Assembly (NCBI RefSeq): GCF_026212465.1
Contig: NC_080061.1
Span: 22,768,787-22,832,786 of the forward strand
DNA from: Amaranthus tricolor
Taxonomy: Eukaryota > Streptophyta > Magnoliopsida > Caryophyllales > Amaranthaceae
Length of the DNA stretch: 64,000 nucleotides
Direction of reading: 5' to 3'
The position numbers and the translations under genes were made by a program. Every line of letters begins with the position of its first letter. Within the stretch, counting starts at the first letter, position 1. Under the pieces are notes generated by a model, which was given only the letters and a program-made list of their open reading frames with translations, searched no databases and was not told the DNA's origin. Positions 34,854 through 49,600 of the stretch are shown here, one piece after another.

Positions 34854-37758
34854 GCATAAAGTTGTTCAAAGTAGATTTGTTTCGCACGAAACTTGGCACA
34901 AAACACTATTTTGTATTAATTATTGTGTTGAAATGGTTAGAATGGAAAACTATTGCCATAAGCTTGAAATTACATCTTATGTTGCTTTTTTAAAGTTTTT
35001 TTTAGCTTTTTTAGCAGTTTCTCGCATAAAGTAGTTCAAACTTTCTTTGTTTTGCATGATAAATGTCACCCAACACTATTTAGTTTCTATTATTTTGTGG
35101 AAATTGTTAGACTTGAAAACTGTAGTCGTGTACTTGAAATTATGTGCTAGGTTACGTTTTTAATGCTTTGATATTTTTGTGGCACTTTCTCGCATAAAGT
35201 GGTTCAAACATGGTCTGTTTCGCACGAAACCTAGCACACAACACTATTTGGTATAAATTATTGTGTTGAAATGGTTAGAATCGAAAACTATTATCATATG
35301 CTTGAAATTACATGCTAAGTTGCTTTTTTAATGTTTTGTTTAGCTTTTTTAGAACTTTCTCGCATAAAGTTGTTCAAACTTTCTTTGTTTTGCACGAAAA
35401 ATGTCACCCAACACTATTTATTTTCTATTATTTTGTGGAATTGGTTAGACTTGAAAACAGTAGTCATGTACTTGAAATTACGTGCTAGGTTAAGTTTATA
35501 ATGCATTTATATTTTTTTGGTACTTTCTCGAATAAAGTGGTTCAAACATGATCTATTTCGCACGAAACCTAGCACAAAACACTATTTGGTATAACTTATT
35601 GTGTTGAAATTGTAAGAATCGAAAACAATAGTCATATAATTTATTGTGTTCAAACTTCGTTTGTTTTGCACCAAACATGACAACCAACACTATTTAGTTT
35701 ATATTATTGTGTTGAAATTGTTAGACTCGAAAACAATAGTCATGTACTTGAAATTACGTGCTAAGTTGCATTTTAAATGTTTTTTATATTTTTTTTGCAC
35801 TATCTCGCATAAAGTGGTTCAAAATTGGTTTGTTTCGCACGAAACTTGGCACACAACACTATTTGGTATAAATTATTGTGTTGAAATGGTTAAAATCGAA
35901 AACTATTATCATATACTTTAAATTACATGCTAAGTGTCTTTTTTTTATGTTTTTTTTAGCTTTTTTAGCACTTTCTCGCATAATGTTGTTCAAACTTTCT
36001 TTGTTATGCACGAAAAATGTCACCCAACACTATTTAGTTTCTATTATTATTTTGAAATGGTTAAACTCGAAAAGAGTAGTCATGTACTTGAAATTACGTG
36101 CTAAGTTACGTTTTTAATGTTTTTTTATATTTTTTTAGCACTTTCTCGCATAAAGTGGTTGAAACTTGGTTTGTTTCGCACGAAACCTAGCACACAACAG
36201 TTTTTGGTATAACTTATTATGATGAAATGATAAGAATCGAAAACAATAATCATATGCTTGAAATTACGTGCTAAGTTGCTTTTTCATAGTTTTTTATCTT
36301 TTTTAGAACTTTTCAAACATGGTTTCTTTGGCAACAAAAAAGGCACACAACAGTATTTGGTACATATTATTGTTTAGAAATGGTTAGAATCGAAATCAAT
36401 ATTCATATGCTTGAAATTACGTGCTAGGTTGCTTTTAAAAAGTTTTGTTTTAGCTTTTTTAGCACTTTCTCGCATAAGGTTGTTCAAACTTAGTTGGTTT
36501 TGCACAAAACATGGCACTCAACACTATTTAGTTTATATTATTGTGTTGAAATGGTTGGACTCGAAAACAATATTCATGTACTTGAAATTACGTACTAAGT
36601 TGCGTTTTTTATGTTTTTTATATTTTTCTGGCACTATCTCGCATAAAGTGGTTCAAAGTTGGTTTGTTTCGTACGAAACTTGGCACACAACACTATTTGG
36701 TATAAATTATTGTATTGAAATGGTTAGAATCGAAAAATATTATCATATGCTTGATATTACATGCTAAGTTGCTTTTTTAAAGTTTTTTTTAGCTTTTTTA
36801 GCACTTTCTCGCATAAAGTTGTTCAAACTTTCTTTGTTTTGCACGAAAAATGTCACCTAACACTATTTAGTTTCTATTATTTTTTGGAAATGGTTAGACT
36901 TGAAAAAAGTAGTCATATACTTGAAATTACGTGCTAGGTTACGTTTTTAATGCATTTATATTATTTTTGTACTTTCTCGCATAAAGTGGTTCAAACTTGG
37001 TCTATTTCGCATGAATCCTAGCACACAACACTACTTGAAATTACATGCTAAGTGTCTTTTTTAAAGTTTTTTTTTTAGCTTTTTTAGCACTTTCTCGCTA
37101 AAAGTTGTTCAAACTTTCTTTGTTTTGCACGAAAAATGTAACCCAACACTATTTAGTTTCTATTATTGTTTTGAAATGGTAAAACTCGAAAAGAGTAGTC
37201 ATGTACTTCAAATTACGTACTAAGTTACGTTTTTAATGTTTTTTATATTTTTTTGGCACTTTCTCGCAGAAGGTGGTTGAAAGTTGGTTTGTTTCGCACG
37301 AAACCTAGCACATAACACTTTTTGGTATAACTTATTGTGTTGAAATGATAAGAATCGAAAACAATAGTCATATGCTTGAAATTACGTGCTAAGGTTCTTT
37401 TTTAAAGTCTTTAAATCTTTTTTAGAACTTTTCAAACATGGTTTATTTGGCGACAAAAAAGGCACACAACAGTATTCGGTACATCTTATTGTTTTGAAAT
37501 GGTTAGAATCGAAAACAATAGTCATATGCTTGAAATTACATGCTAGGTTGCTATTTTAATGTTTTTTTAGCTTTTTAAGCACTTTATCGCATAAAGTTGT
37601 TCAAACTTGGTTTGTTTTGCACAAAACATGGCACCCAACATTATTTAGTTTATGTTATTGTGTTGAAATGGTTAGACTCGAAAATAATAGTCATGTACTT
37701 GAAATAACGTGCTAAGTTGCGTTTTTAATGTTTTTTGTATTTTTTTTGGCACTATCTT
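34854..37758 (+). repeat. HOR copy H13 (2,905 bp), partner of H7
   Basis: Complete 18-monomer copy. It shares with H7 the TAG-creating change (36375), 'aacttagttgg' near 36486, 'ggttggactcg' near 36553 and 'cacataacac' near 37310. Private changes are 'ttttgtggcac' near 35176, one extra T near 35940, 'tttttagcactttc' near 36133 in place of 'ttttggcac', and 'cataaggttg' near 36473. Confidence 0.93.
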
Positions 37759-40661
37759 GCATAAAGTTGTTCAAAGTAGATTTGTTTCGCACGAAACTTG
37801 GCACAAAACACTATTTTGTATTAATTATTGTGTTGAAATGGTTAGAATGGAAAACTATTGCCATAAGCTTGAAATTACATCTTATGTTGCTTTTTTAAAG
37901 TTTTTTTTAGCTTTTTTAGCAGTTTCTCGCATAAAGTAGTTCAAACTTTCTTTGTTTTGCATGATAAATGTCACCCAACACTATTTAGTTTCTATTATTT
38001 TGTGGAAATGGTTAGACTTGAAAACAGTAGTCGTGTACTTGAAATTATGTGCTAGGTTACGTTTTTAATGCTTTGATATTTTTTTGGCACTTTCTCGCAT
38101 AAAGTGGTTCAAACATGGTCTGTTTCGCACGAAACCTAGCACACAACACTATTTGGTATAAATTATTGTGTTGAAATGGTTAGAATCGAAAACTATTATC
38201 ATATGCTTGAAATTACATGCTAAGTTGCTTTTTTAATGTTTTGTTTAGCTTTTTTAGAACTTTCTCGCATAAAGTTGTTCAAACTTTCTTTGTTTTGCAC
38301 GAAAAATGTCACCCAACACTATTTATTTTCTATTATTTTGTGGAATTGGTTAGACTTGAAAACAGTAGTCATGTACTTGAAATTACGTGCTAGGTTAAGT
38401 TTATAATGCATTTATATTTTTTTGGTACTTTCTCGAATAAAGTGGTTCAAACATGATCTATTTCGCACGAAACCTAGCACAAAACACTATTTGGTATAAC
38501 TTATTGTGTTGAAATTGTAACAATCGAAAACAATAGTCATATAATTTATTGTGTTCAAACTTCGTTTGTTTTGCACCAAACATGACAACCAACACTATTT
38601 AGTTTATATTATTGTGTTGAAATTGTTAGACTCGAAAACAATAGTCATGTACTTGAAATTACGTGCTAAGTTGCGTTTTAAATGTTTTTTATATTTTTTT
38701 TGCACTATCTCGCATAAAGTGGTTCAAAATTGGTTTGTTTCGCACGAAACTTGGCACACAACACTATTTGGTATAAATTATTGTGTTGAAATGGTTAAAA
38801 TCGAAAACTATTATCATATACTTTAAATTACATGCTAAGTGTCTTTTTTTATGTTTTTTTTAGCTTTTTTAGCACTTTCTCGCATAATGTTGTTCAAACT
38901 TTCTTTGTTATGCACGAAAAATGTCACCCAACACTATTTAGTTTCTATTATTATTTTGAAATGGTTAAACTCGAAAAGAGTAGTCATGTACTTGAAATTA
39001 CGTGCTAAGTTACGTTTTTAATGTTTTTTTATATTTTTTTGGCACTTTCTCGCATAAAGTGGTTGAAACTTGGTTTGTTTCGCACGAAACCTAGCACACA
39101 ACAGTTTTTGGTATAACTTATTATGATGAAATGATAAGAATCGAAAACAATAATCATATGCTTGAAATTACGTGCTAAGTTGCTTTTTCATAGTTTTTTA
39201 TCTTTTTTAGAACTTTTCAAACATGGTTTCTTTGGCAACAAAAAAGGCACACAACAGTATTTGGTACATATTATTGTTTTGAAATGGTTAGAATCGAAAT
39301 CAATATTCATATGCTTGAAATTACGTGCTAGGTTGCTTTTAAAAAGTTTTGTTTTAGCTTTTTTAGCACTTTCTCGCATAAAGTTGTTCAAACTTGGTTG
39401 GTTTTGCACAAAACATGGCACTCAACACTATTTAGTTTATATTATTGTGTTGAAATGGTTAGACTCGAAAACAATATTCATGTACTTGAAATTACGTACT
39501 AAGTTGCGTTTTTTATGTTTTTTATATTTTTCTGGCACTATCTCGCATAAAGTGGTTCAAAGTTGGTTTGTATCGTACGAAACTTGGCACACAACACTAT
39601 TTGGTATAAATTATTGTATTGAAATGGTTAGAATCGAAAAATATTATCATATGCTTGATATTACATGCTAAGTTGCTTTTTTAAAGTTTTTTTTAGCTTT
39701 TTTAGCACTTTCTCGCGTAAAGTTGTTCAAACTTTCTTTGTTTTGCACGAAAAATGTCACCTAACACTATTTAGTTTCTATTATTTTTTGGAAATGGTTA
39801 GACTTGAAAAAAGTAGTCATATACTTGAAATTACGTGCTAGGTTACGTTTTTAATGCATTTATATTATTTTTGTACTTTCTCGCATAAAGTGGTTCAAAC
39901 TTGGTCTATTTCGCATGAATCCTAGCACACAACACTACTTGAAATTACATGCTAAGTGTCTTTTTTAAAGTTTTTTTTTTAGCTTTTTTAGCACTTTCTC
40001 GCTAAAAGTTGTTCAAACTTTCTTTGTTTTGCACGAAAAATGTAACCCAACACTATTTAGTTTCTATTATTGTTTTGAAATGGTAAAACTCGAAAAGAGT
40101 AGTCATGTACTTCAAATTACGTACTAAGTTACGTTTTTAATGTTTTTTATATTTTTTTGGCACTTTCTCGCAGAAGGTGGTTGAAAGTTGGTTTGTTTCG
40201 CACGAAACCTAGCACACAACACTTTTTGGTATAACTTATTGTGTTGAAATGATAAGAATCGAAAACAATAGTCATATGCTTGAAATTACGTGCTAAGGTT
40301 CTTTTTTAAAGTCTTTAAATCTTTTTTAGAACTTTTCAAACATGGTTTATTTGGCGACAAAAAAGGCACACAACAGTATTCGGTACATCTTATTGTTTTG
40401 AAATGGTTAGAATCGAAAACAATAGTCATATGCTTGAAATTACATGCTAGGTTGCTATTTTAATGTTTTTTTAGCTTTTTAAGCACTTTATCGCATAAAG
40501 TTGTTCAAACTTGGTTTGTTTTGCACAAAACATGGCACCCAACATTATTTAGTTTATGTTATTGTGTTGAAATGGTTAGACTCGAAAATAATAGTCATGT
40601 ACTTGAAATAACGTGCTAAGTTGCGTTTTTAATGTTTTTTGTATTTTTTTGGCACTATCTT
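37759..40661 (+). repeat. HOR copy H14 (2,903 bp)
   Basis: Complete 18-monomer copy. 'aaatggttagacttg' plus 'aaacagtagtcgtg' near 38005-38033 is shared with H19 and partly with H12. Private changes are 'gtaacaatcg' near 38517, T to A at 39572, which breaks the otherwise perfect palindrome of this copy, and 'ctcgcgtaaag' at 39717. Confidence 0.93.
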
Positions 40662-43563
40662 GCATAAAGTTGTTCAAAGTAGATTTGTTTCGCACGAAAC
40701 TTGGCACAAAACACTATTTTGTATTAATTATTGTGTTGAAATGGTTAGAATGGAAAACTATTGCCATAAGCTTGAAATTACATCTTATGTTGCTTTTTTA
40801 AAGTTTTTTTTAGCTTTTTTAGCAGTTTCTCGCATAAAGTAGTTCAAACTTTCTTTGTTTTGCATGATAAATGTCACCCAACACTATTTAGTTTCTATTA
40901 TTTTGTGGAAATTGTTAGACTTGAAAACTGTAGTCGTGTACTTGAAATTATGTGCTAGGTTACGTTTTTAATGCTTTGATATTTTTTTGGCACTTTCTCG
41001 CATAAAGTGGTTCAAACATGGTCTGTTTCGCACGAAACCTAGCACACAACACTATTTGGTATAAATTATTGTGTTGAAATGGTTAGAATCGAAAACTATT
41101 ATCATATGCTTGAAATTACATGCTAAGTTGCTTTTTTAATGTTTTGTTTAGCTTTTTTAGAACTTTCTCGCATAAAGTTGTTCAAACTTTCTTTGTTTTG
41201 CACGAAAAATGTCACCCAACACTATTTATTTTCTATTATTTTGTGGAATTGGTTAGACTTGAAAACAGTAGTCATGTACTTGAAATTACGTGCTAGGTTA
41301 AGTTTATAATGCATTTATATTTTTTTGGTACTTTCTCGAATAAAGTGGTTCAAACATGATCTATTTCGCACGAAACCTAGCACAAAACACTATTTGGTAT
41401 AACTTATTGTGTTGAAATTGTAAGAATCGAAAACAATAGTCATATAATTTATTGTGTTCAAACTTCGTTTGTTTTGCACCAAACATGACAACCAACACTA
41501 TTTAGTTTATATTATTGTGTTGAAATTGTTAGACTCGAAAACAATAGTCATGTACTTGAAATTACGTGCTAAGTTGCGTTTTAAATGTTTTTTATATTTT
41601 TTTTGCACTATCTCGCATAAAGTGGTTCAAAATTGGTTTGTTTCGCACAAAACTTGGCACACAACACTATTTGGTATAAATTATTGTGTTGAAATGGTTA
41701 AAATCGAAAACTATTATCATATACTTTAAATTACATGCTAAGTGTCTTTTTTTATGTTTTTTTTAGCTTTTTTAGCACTTTCTCGCATAATGTTGTTCAA
41801 ACTTTCTTTGTTATGCACGAAAAATGTCACCCAACACTATTTAGTTTCTATTATTATTTTGAAATGGTTAAACTCGAAAAGAGTAGTCATGTACTTGAAA
41901 TTACGTGCTAAGTTACGTTTTTAATGTTTTTTTATATTTTTTTGGCACTTTCTCGCATAAAGTGGTTGAAACTTGGTTTATTTCGCACGAAACCTAGCAC
42001 AGAACAGTTTTTGGTATAACTTATTATGATGAAATGATAAGAATCGAAAACAATAATCATATGCTTGAAATTACGTGCTAAGTTGCTTTTTCATAGTTTT
42101 TTATCTTTTTTAGAACTTTTCAAACATGGTTTCTTTGGCAACAAAAAAGGCACACAACAGTATTTGGTACATATTATTGTTTTGAAATGGTTAGAATCGA
42201 AATCAATATTCATATGCTTGAAATTACGTGCTAGGTTGCTTTTAAAAAGTTTTGTTTTAGCTTTTTTAGCACTTTCTCGCATAAAGTTGTTCAAACTTGG
42301 TTGGTTTTGCACAAAACATGGCACTCAACACTATTTAGTTTATATTATTGTGTTGAAATGGTTAGACTCGAAAACAATATTCATGTACTTGAAATTACGT
42401 ACTAAGTTGCGTTTTTTATGTTTTTTATATTTTTCTGGCACTATCTCGCATAAAGTGGTTCAAAGTTGGTTTGTTTCGTACGAAACTTGGCACACAACAC
42501 TATTTGGTATAAGTTATTGTATTGAAATGGTTAGAATCGAAAAATATTATCATATGCTTGATATTACATGCTAAGTTGCTTTTTTAAAGTTTTTTTTAGC
42601 TTTTCTAGCACTTTCTCGCATAAAGTTGTTCAAACTTTCTTTGTTTTGCACGAAAAATGTCACCTAACACTATTTAGTTTCTATTATTTTTTGGAAATGG
42701 TTAGACTTGAAAAAAGTAGTCATTTACTTGAAATTAGGTGCTAGGTTACGTTTTTAATGCATTTATATTATTTTTGTACTTTCTCGCATAAAGTGGTTCA
42801 AGTTTGGTCTATTTCGCATGAATCCTAGCACACAACACTACTTGAAATTACATGCTAAGTGTCTTTTTTAAAGTTTTTTTTTAGCTTTTTTAGCACTTTC
42901 TCGCTAAAAGTTGTTCAAACTTTCTTTGTTTTGCACGAAAAATGTAACCCAACACTATTTAGTTTCTATTATTGTTTTGAAATGGTAAAACTCGAAAAGA
43001 GTAGTCATGTACTTGAAATTACGTACTAAGTTACGTTTTTAATGTTTTTTATATTTTTTTGGCACTTTCTCGCATAAGGTGGTTGAAAGTTGGTTTGTTT
43101 CGCACGAAACCTAGCACACAACACTTTTTGGTATAACTTATTGTGTTGAAATGATAAGAATCGAAAACAATAGTCATATGCTTGAAATTACGTGCTAAGG
43201 TTCTTTTTTAAAGTCTTTAAATCTTTTTTAGAACTTTTCAAACATGGTTTATTTGGCGACAAAAAAGGCACACAACAGTATTCGGTACATCTTATTGTTT
43301 TGAAATGGTTAGAATCGAAAACAATAGTCATATGCTTGAAATTACATGCTAGGTTGCTATTTTAATGTTTTTTAGCTTTTTAAGCACTTTATCGCATAAA
43401 GTTGTTCAAACTTGGTTTGTTTTGCACAAAACATGGCTCCCAACATTATTTAGTTTATGTTATTGTGTTGAAATGGTTAGACTCGAAAATAATAGTCATG
43501 TACTTGAAATAACGTGCTAAGTTGCGTTTTTAATGTTTTTTGTATTTTTTTTGGCACTATCTT
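40662..43563 (+). repeat. HOR copy H15 (2,902 bp)
   Basis: Complete 18-monomer copy whose left flanking T-run is one base shorter (shared with H8). Markers are 'gcacaaaacttgg' near 41646, 'cacagaacag' near 41998 (shared with H9), 'ggtataagttattg' near 42506, 'agcttttctagc' near 42598, 'catttacttg' and 'attaggtgc' near 42721-42740, 'gcataaggtgg' near 43072 (also in H18, H19, H22) and 'catggctccc' near 43432. Confidence 0.93.
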
Positions 43564-46500
43564 GCATAAAGTTGTTCAAAGTAGATTTGTTTCGCACGAA
43601 ACTTGGCACAAAACACTATTTTGTATTAATTATTGTGTTGAAATGGTTAGAATGGAAAACTATTGCCATAAGCTTGAAATTACATCTTATGTTGCTTTTT
43701 TAAAGTTTTTTTTAGCTTTTTTAGCAGTTTCTCGCATAAAGTAGTTCAAACTTTCTTTGTTTTGCATGATAAATGTCACCCAACACTATTTAGTTTCTAT
43801 TATTTTGTGGAAATTGTTAGACTTGAAAACTGTAGTCGTGTACTTGAAATTATGTGCTAGGTTACGTTTTTAATGCTTTGATATTTTTTTGGCACTTTCT
43901 CGCATAAAGTGGTTCAAACATGGTCTGTTTCGCACGAAACCTAGCACACAACACTATTTGGTATAAATTATTGTGTTGAAATGGTTTGAATCGAAAACTA
44001 TTATCATATGCTTGAAATTACATGCTAAGTTGCTTTTTTAATGTTTTGTTTAGCTTTTTTAGCACTTTCTCGCATAAAGTTGTTCAAACTTTCTTTGTTT
44101 TGCACGAAAAATGTCACCCAACACTATTTATTTTCTATTATTTTGTGGAATTGGTTAGACTTGAAAACAGTAGTCATGTACTTGAAATTACGTGCTAGGT
44201 TAAGTTTATAATGCATTTATATTTTTTTGGTACTTTCTCGAATAATGTGGTTCAAACATGATCTATTTCGCACGAAACCTAGCACAAAACACTATTTGGT
44301 ATAACTTATTGTGTTGAAATTGTAAGAATCGAAAACAATAGTCATATAATTTATTGTGTTCAAACTTCGTTTGTTTTGCACCAAACATGACAACCAACAC
44401 TATTTAGTTTATATTATTGTGTTGAAATTGTTAGACTCGAAAACAATAGTCATGTACTTGAAATTACGTGCTAAGTTGCGTTTTAAATGTTTTTTATATT
44501 TTTTTTGCACTATCTCGCATAAAGTGGTTCAAAATTGGTTTGTTTCGCACGAAACTTGGCACACAACACTATTTGGTATAAATTATTGTGTTGAAATGGT
44601 TAAAATCGAAAACTATTATCATATACTTTAAATTACATGCTAAGTGTCTTTTTTTATGTTTTTTTTAGCTTTTTTAGCACTTTCTCGCATAATGTTGTTC
44701 AAACTTTCTTTGTTATGCACGAAAAATGTCACCCAACACTATTTAGTTTCTATTATTATTTTGAAATGGTTAAACTCGAAAAGAGTAGTCATGTACTTGA
44801 AATTACGTGCTAAGTGTCTTTTTTTATGTTTTTTTTAGCTTTTTTAGCACTTTCTCGCATAATGTTGTTCAAACTTTCTTTGTTATGCACGAAAAATGTC
44901 ACCCAACACTATTTAGTTTCTATTATTATTTTGAAATGGTTAAACTCGGAAAGAGTAGTCATGTACTTGAAATTACGTGCTAAGTTACGTTTTTAATGTT
45001 TTTTTATATTTTTTTGGCACTTTCTCGCATAAAGTGGTTGAAACTTGGTTTGTTTCGCACGAAACCTAGCACACAACAGTTTTTGGTATAACTTATTATG
45101 ATGAAATGATAAGAATCGAAAACAATAATCATATGCTTGAAATTACGTGCTAAGTTGCTTTTTCATAGTTTTTTTTATCTTTTTTAGAACTTTTCAAACA
45201 TGGTTTCTTTGGCAACAAAAAAGGCACACAACAGTATTTGGTACATATTATTGTTTTGAAATGGTTAGAATCGAAATCAATATTCATATGCTTGAAATTA
45301 CGTGCTAGGTTGCTTTTAAAAAGTTTTGTTTTAGCTTTTTTAGCACTTTCTCGCATAAAGTTGTTCAAACTTGGTTGGTTTTGCACAAAACATGGCACTC
45401 AACACTATTTAGTTTATATTATTGTGTTGAAATGGTTAGACTCGAAAACAATAGTCAAGTACTTGAAATTACGTACTAAGTTGCGTTTTTTATGTTTTTT
45501 ATATTTTTCTGGCACTATCTCGCATAAAGTGGTTCAAAGTTGGTTTGTTTCGTACGAAACTTGGCACACAACACTATTTGGTATAAATTATTGTGTTGAA
45601 ATGGTTAGAATCGAAAAATATTATCATATGCTTGATATTACATGCTAAGTTGCTTTTTTAAAGTTTTTTTAGCTTTTTTAGCACTTTCTCGCATAAAGTT
45701 GTTCAAACTTTCTTTGTTTTGCACGAAAAATGTCACCTAACACTATTTAGTTTCTATTATTTTTTGGAAATGGTTAGACTTGAAAAAAGTAGTCATGTAC
45801 TTGAAATTACGTGCTAGGTGACGTTTTTAATGCATTTATATTATTTTTGCACTTTCTCGCATAAAGTGGTTCAAACTTGGTCTATTTCGCATGAAACCTA
45901 GCACACAACACTACTTGAAATTACATGCTAAGTGTCTTTTTTAAAGTTTTTTTTTAGCACTTTCTCGTTAAAAGTTGTTCAAACTTTCTTTGTTTTGCAC
46001 GAAAAATGTAACCCAACACTATTTAGTTTCTATTATTGTTTTGAAATGGTAAAACTCGAAAAGAGTAGTCATGTACTTCAAATTACGTACTAAGTTACGT
46101 TTTTAATGTTTTTTATATTTTTTTGGCACTTTCTCGCAGAAGGTGGTTGATAGTTGGTTTGTTTCGCACGAAACCTAGCACACAACACTTTTTGGCATAA
46201 CTTATTGTGTTGAAATGATAAGAATCGAAAACAATAGTCATATGCTTGAAATTACGTGCTAAGGTTCTTTTTTAAAGTCTTTAAATCTTTTTTAGAACTT
46301 TTCAAACATGGTTTATTTGGCGACAAAAAAGGCACACAACAGTATTCGGTACATCTTATTGTTTTGAAATGGTTAGAATCGAAAACAATAGTCATATGCT
46401 TGAAATTACATGCTAGGTTGCTATTTTAATGTTTTTTTAGCTTTTTAAGCACTTTATCGCATAAAGTTGTTCAAACTTGGTTTGTTTTGCACAAAACATG

Positions 46501-46628
46501 GCACCCAACATTATTTAGTTTATGTTATTGTGTTGAAATGGTTAGACTCGAAAATAATAGTCATGTACTTGAAATAACGTGCTAAGTTGCGTTTTTAATG
46601 TTTTTTGTATTTTTTTTGGCACTATCTT
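43564..46628 (+). repeat. HOR copy H16 (3,065 bp, 19 monomers)
   Basis: Enlarged copy in which the B monomer equivalent to 1133-1302 is doubled (44687-44856 and 44857-45026). The right half carries a cluster of variants shared with H17, H20 and H21: 'gtcaagtac' near 45454, 'attgtgttg' near 45591, 'gcatgaaacctag' near 45889, a shortened stretch of about 9 bp near 45945-45960, 'ctcgttaaaag' near 45964 and 'gttgatagttgg' near 46146. Confidence 0.93.
44687..45026 (+). repeat. Tandemly doubled B monomer in H16 (2 x 170 bp)
   Basis: Two consecutive copies of the monomer-8 type (44687-44856 and 44857-45026), both with 'cataatgttgttc' and 'ttatgcacg'. The second copy carries 'aaactcggaaag' (G near 44949) where the first has 'aaactcgaaaag'. 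This breaks the A-B alternation and adds 170 bp. Confidence 0.93.
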
Positions 46629-49600
46629 GCATAAAGTTGTTCAAAGTAGATTTGCTCCGCACGAAACTTGGCACAAAACACTATTTTGTATTAATTATTG
46701 TGTTGATATGGTTAGAATGGAAAACTATTGCCATAAGCTTGAAATTACATCTTATGTTGCTTTTTTAAAGTTTTTTTTAGCTTTTTTAGCAGTTTCTCGC
46801 ATAAAGTAGTTCAAACTTTCTTTGTTTTGCATGATAAATGTCACCCAACACTATTTAGTTTCTATTATTTTGTGGAAATTGTTAGACTTGAAAACTGTAG
46901 TCGTGTACTTGAAATTATGTGCTAGGTTACGTTTTTAATGCTTTGATATTTTTTTGGCACTTTCTCGCATAAAGTGGTTCAAACATGGTCTGTTTCGCAC
47001 GAAACCTAGCACACAACACTATTTGGTATAAATTATTGTGTTGAAATGGTTAGAATCGAAAACTATTATCATATGCTTGAAATTACATGCTAAGTTGCTT
47101 TTTTAATGTTTTGTTTAGCTTTTTTAGCACTTTCTCGCATAAAGTTGTTCAAACTTTCTTTGTTTTGCACGAAAAATGTCACCCAACACTATTTATTTTC
47201 TATTATTTTGTGGAATTGGTTAGACTTGAAAACAGTAGTCATGTACTTGAAATTACGTGCTAGGTTAAGTTTATAATGCATTTATATTTTTTTGGTACTT
47301 TCTCGAATAATGTGGTTCAAACATGATCTATTTCGCACGAAACCTAGCACAAAACACTATTTGGTATAACTTATTGTGTTGAAATTGTAAGAATCGAAAA
47401 CAATAGTCATATAATTTATTGTGTTCAAACTTCGTTTGTTTTGCACCAAACATGACAACCAACACTATTTAGTTTATATTATTGTGTTGAAATTGTTAGA
47501 CTCGAAAACAATAGTCATGTACTTGAAATTACGTGCTAAGTTGCGTTTTAAATGTTTTTTATATTTTTTTTGCACTATCTCGCATAAAGTGGTTCAAAAT
47601 TGGTTTGTTTCGCACGAAACTTGGCACACAACACTATTTGGTATAAATTATTGTGTTGAAATGGTTAAAATCGAAAACTATTATCATATACTTTAAATTA
47701 CATGCTAAGTGTCTTTTTTTATGTTTTTTTTAGCTTTTTTAGCACTTTCTCGCATAATGTTGTTCAAACTTTCTTTGTTATGCACGAAAAATGTCACCCA
47801 ACACTATTTAGTTTCTATTATTATTTTGAAATGGTTAAACTCGAAAAGAGTAGTCATGTACTTGAAATTACGTGCTAAGTGTCTTTTTTTATGTTTTTTT
47901 TAGCTTTTTTAGCACTTTCTCGCATAATGTTGTTCAAACTTTCTTTGTTATGCACGAAAAATGTCACCCAACACTATTTAGTTTCTATTATTATTTTGAA
48001 ATGGTTAAACTCGGAAAGAGTAGTCATGTACTTGAAATTACGTGCTAAGTTACGTTTTTAATGTTTTTTTATATTTTTTTGGCACTTTCTCGCATAAAGT
48101 GGTTGAAACTTGGTTTGTTTCGCACGAAACCTAGCACACAACAGTTTTTGGTATAACTTATTATGATGAAATGATAAGAATCGAAAACAATAATCATATG
48201 CTTGAAATTACGTGCTAAGTTGCTTTTTCATAGTTTTTTTTATCTTTTTTAGAACTTTTCAAACATGGTTTCTTTGGCAACAAAAAAGGCACACAACAGT
48301 ATTTGGTACATATTATTGTTTTGAAATGGTTAGAATCGAAATCAATATTCATATGCTTGAAATTACGTGCTAGGTTGCTTTTAAAAAGTTTTGTTTTAGC
48401 TTTTTTAGCACTTTCTCGCATAAAGTTGTTCAAACTTGGTTGGTTTTGCACAAAACATGGCACTCAACACTATTTAGTTTATATTATTGTGTTGAAATGG
48501 TTAGACTCGAAAACAATAGTCAAGTACTTGAAATTACGTACTAAGTTGCGTTTTTTATGTTTTTTATATTTTTCTGGCACTATCTCGCATAAAGTGGTTC
48601 AAAGTTGGTTTGTTTCGTACGAAACTTGGCACACAACACTATTTGGTATAAATTATTGTGTTGAAATGGTTAGAATCGAAAAATATTATCATATGCTTGA
48701 TATTACATGCTAAGTTGCTTTTTTAAAGTTTTTTTAGCTTTTTTAGCACTTTCTCGCATAAAGTTGTTCAAACTTTCTTTGTTTTGCACGAAAAATGTCA
48801 CCTAACACTATTTAGTTTCTATTATTTTTTGGAAATGGTTAGACTTGAAAAAAGTAGTCATGTACTTGAAATTACGTGCTAGGTGACGTTTTTAATGCAT
48901 TTATATTATTTTTGCACTTTCTCGCATAAAGTGGTTCAAACTTGGTCTATTTCGCATGAAACCTAGCACACAACACTACTTGAAATTACATGCTAAGTGT
49001 CTTTTTTAAAGTTTTTTTTTAGCACTTTCTCGTTAAAAGTTGTTCAAACTTTCTTTGTTTTGCACGAAAAATGTAACCCAACACTATTTAGTTTCTATTA
49101 TTGTTTTGAAATGGTAAAACTCGAAAAGAGTAGTCATGTACTTCAAATTACGTACTAAGTTACGTTTTTAATGTTTTTTATATTTTTTTGGCACTTTCTC
49201 GCAGAAGGTGGTTGATAGTTGGTTTGTTTCGCACGAAACCTAGCACACAACACTTTTTGGCATAACTTATTGTGTTGAAATGATAAGAATCGAAAACAAT
49301 AGTCATATGCTTGAAATTACGTGCTAAGGTTCTTTTTTAAAGTCTTTAAATCTTTTTTAGAACTTTTCAAACATGGTTTATTTGGCGACAAAAAAGGCAC
49401 ACAACAGTATTCGGTACATCTTATTGTTTTGAAATGGTTAGAATCGAAAACAATAGTCATATGCTTGAAATTACATGCTAGGTTGCTATTTTAATGTTTT
49501 TTTAGCTTTTTAAGCACTTTATCGCATAAAGTTGTTCAAACTTGGTTTGTTTTGCACAAAACATGGCACCCAACATTATTTAGTTTATGTTATTGTGTTG

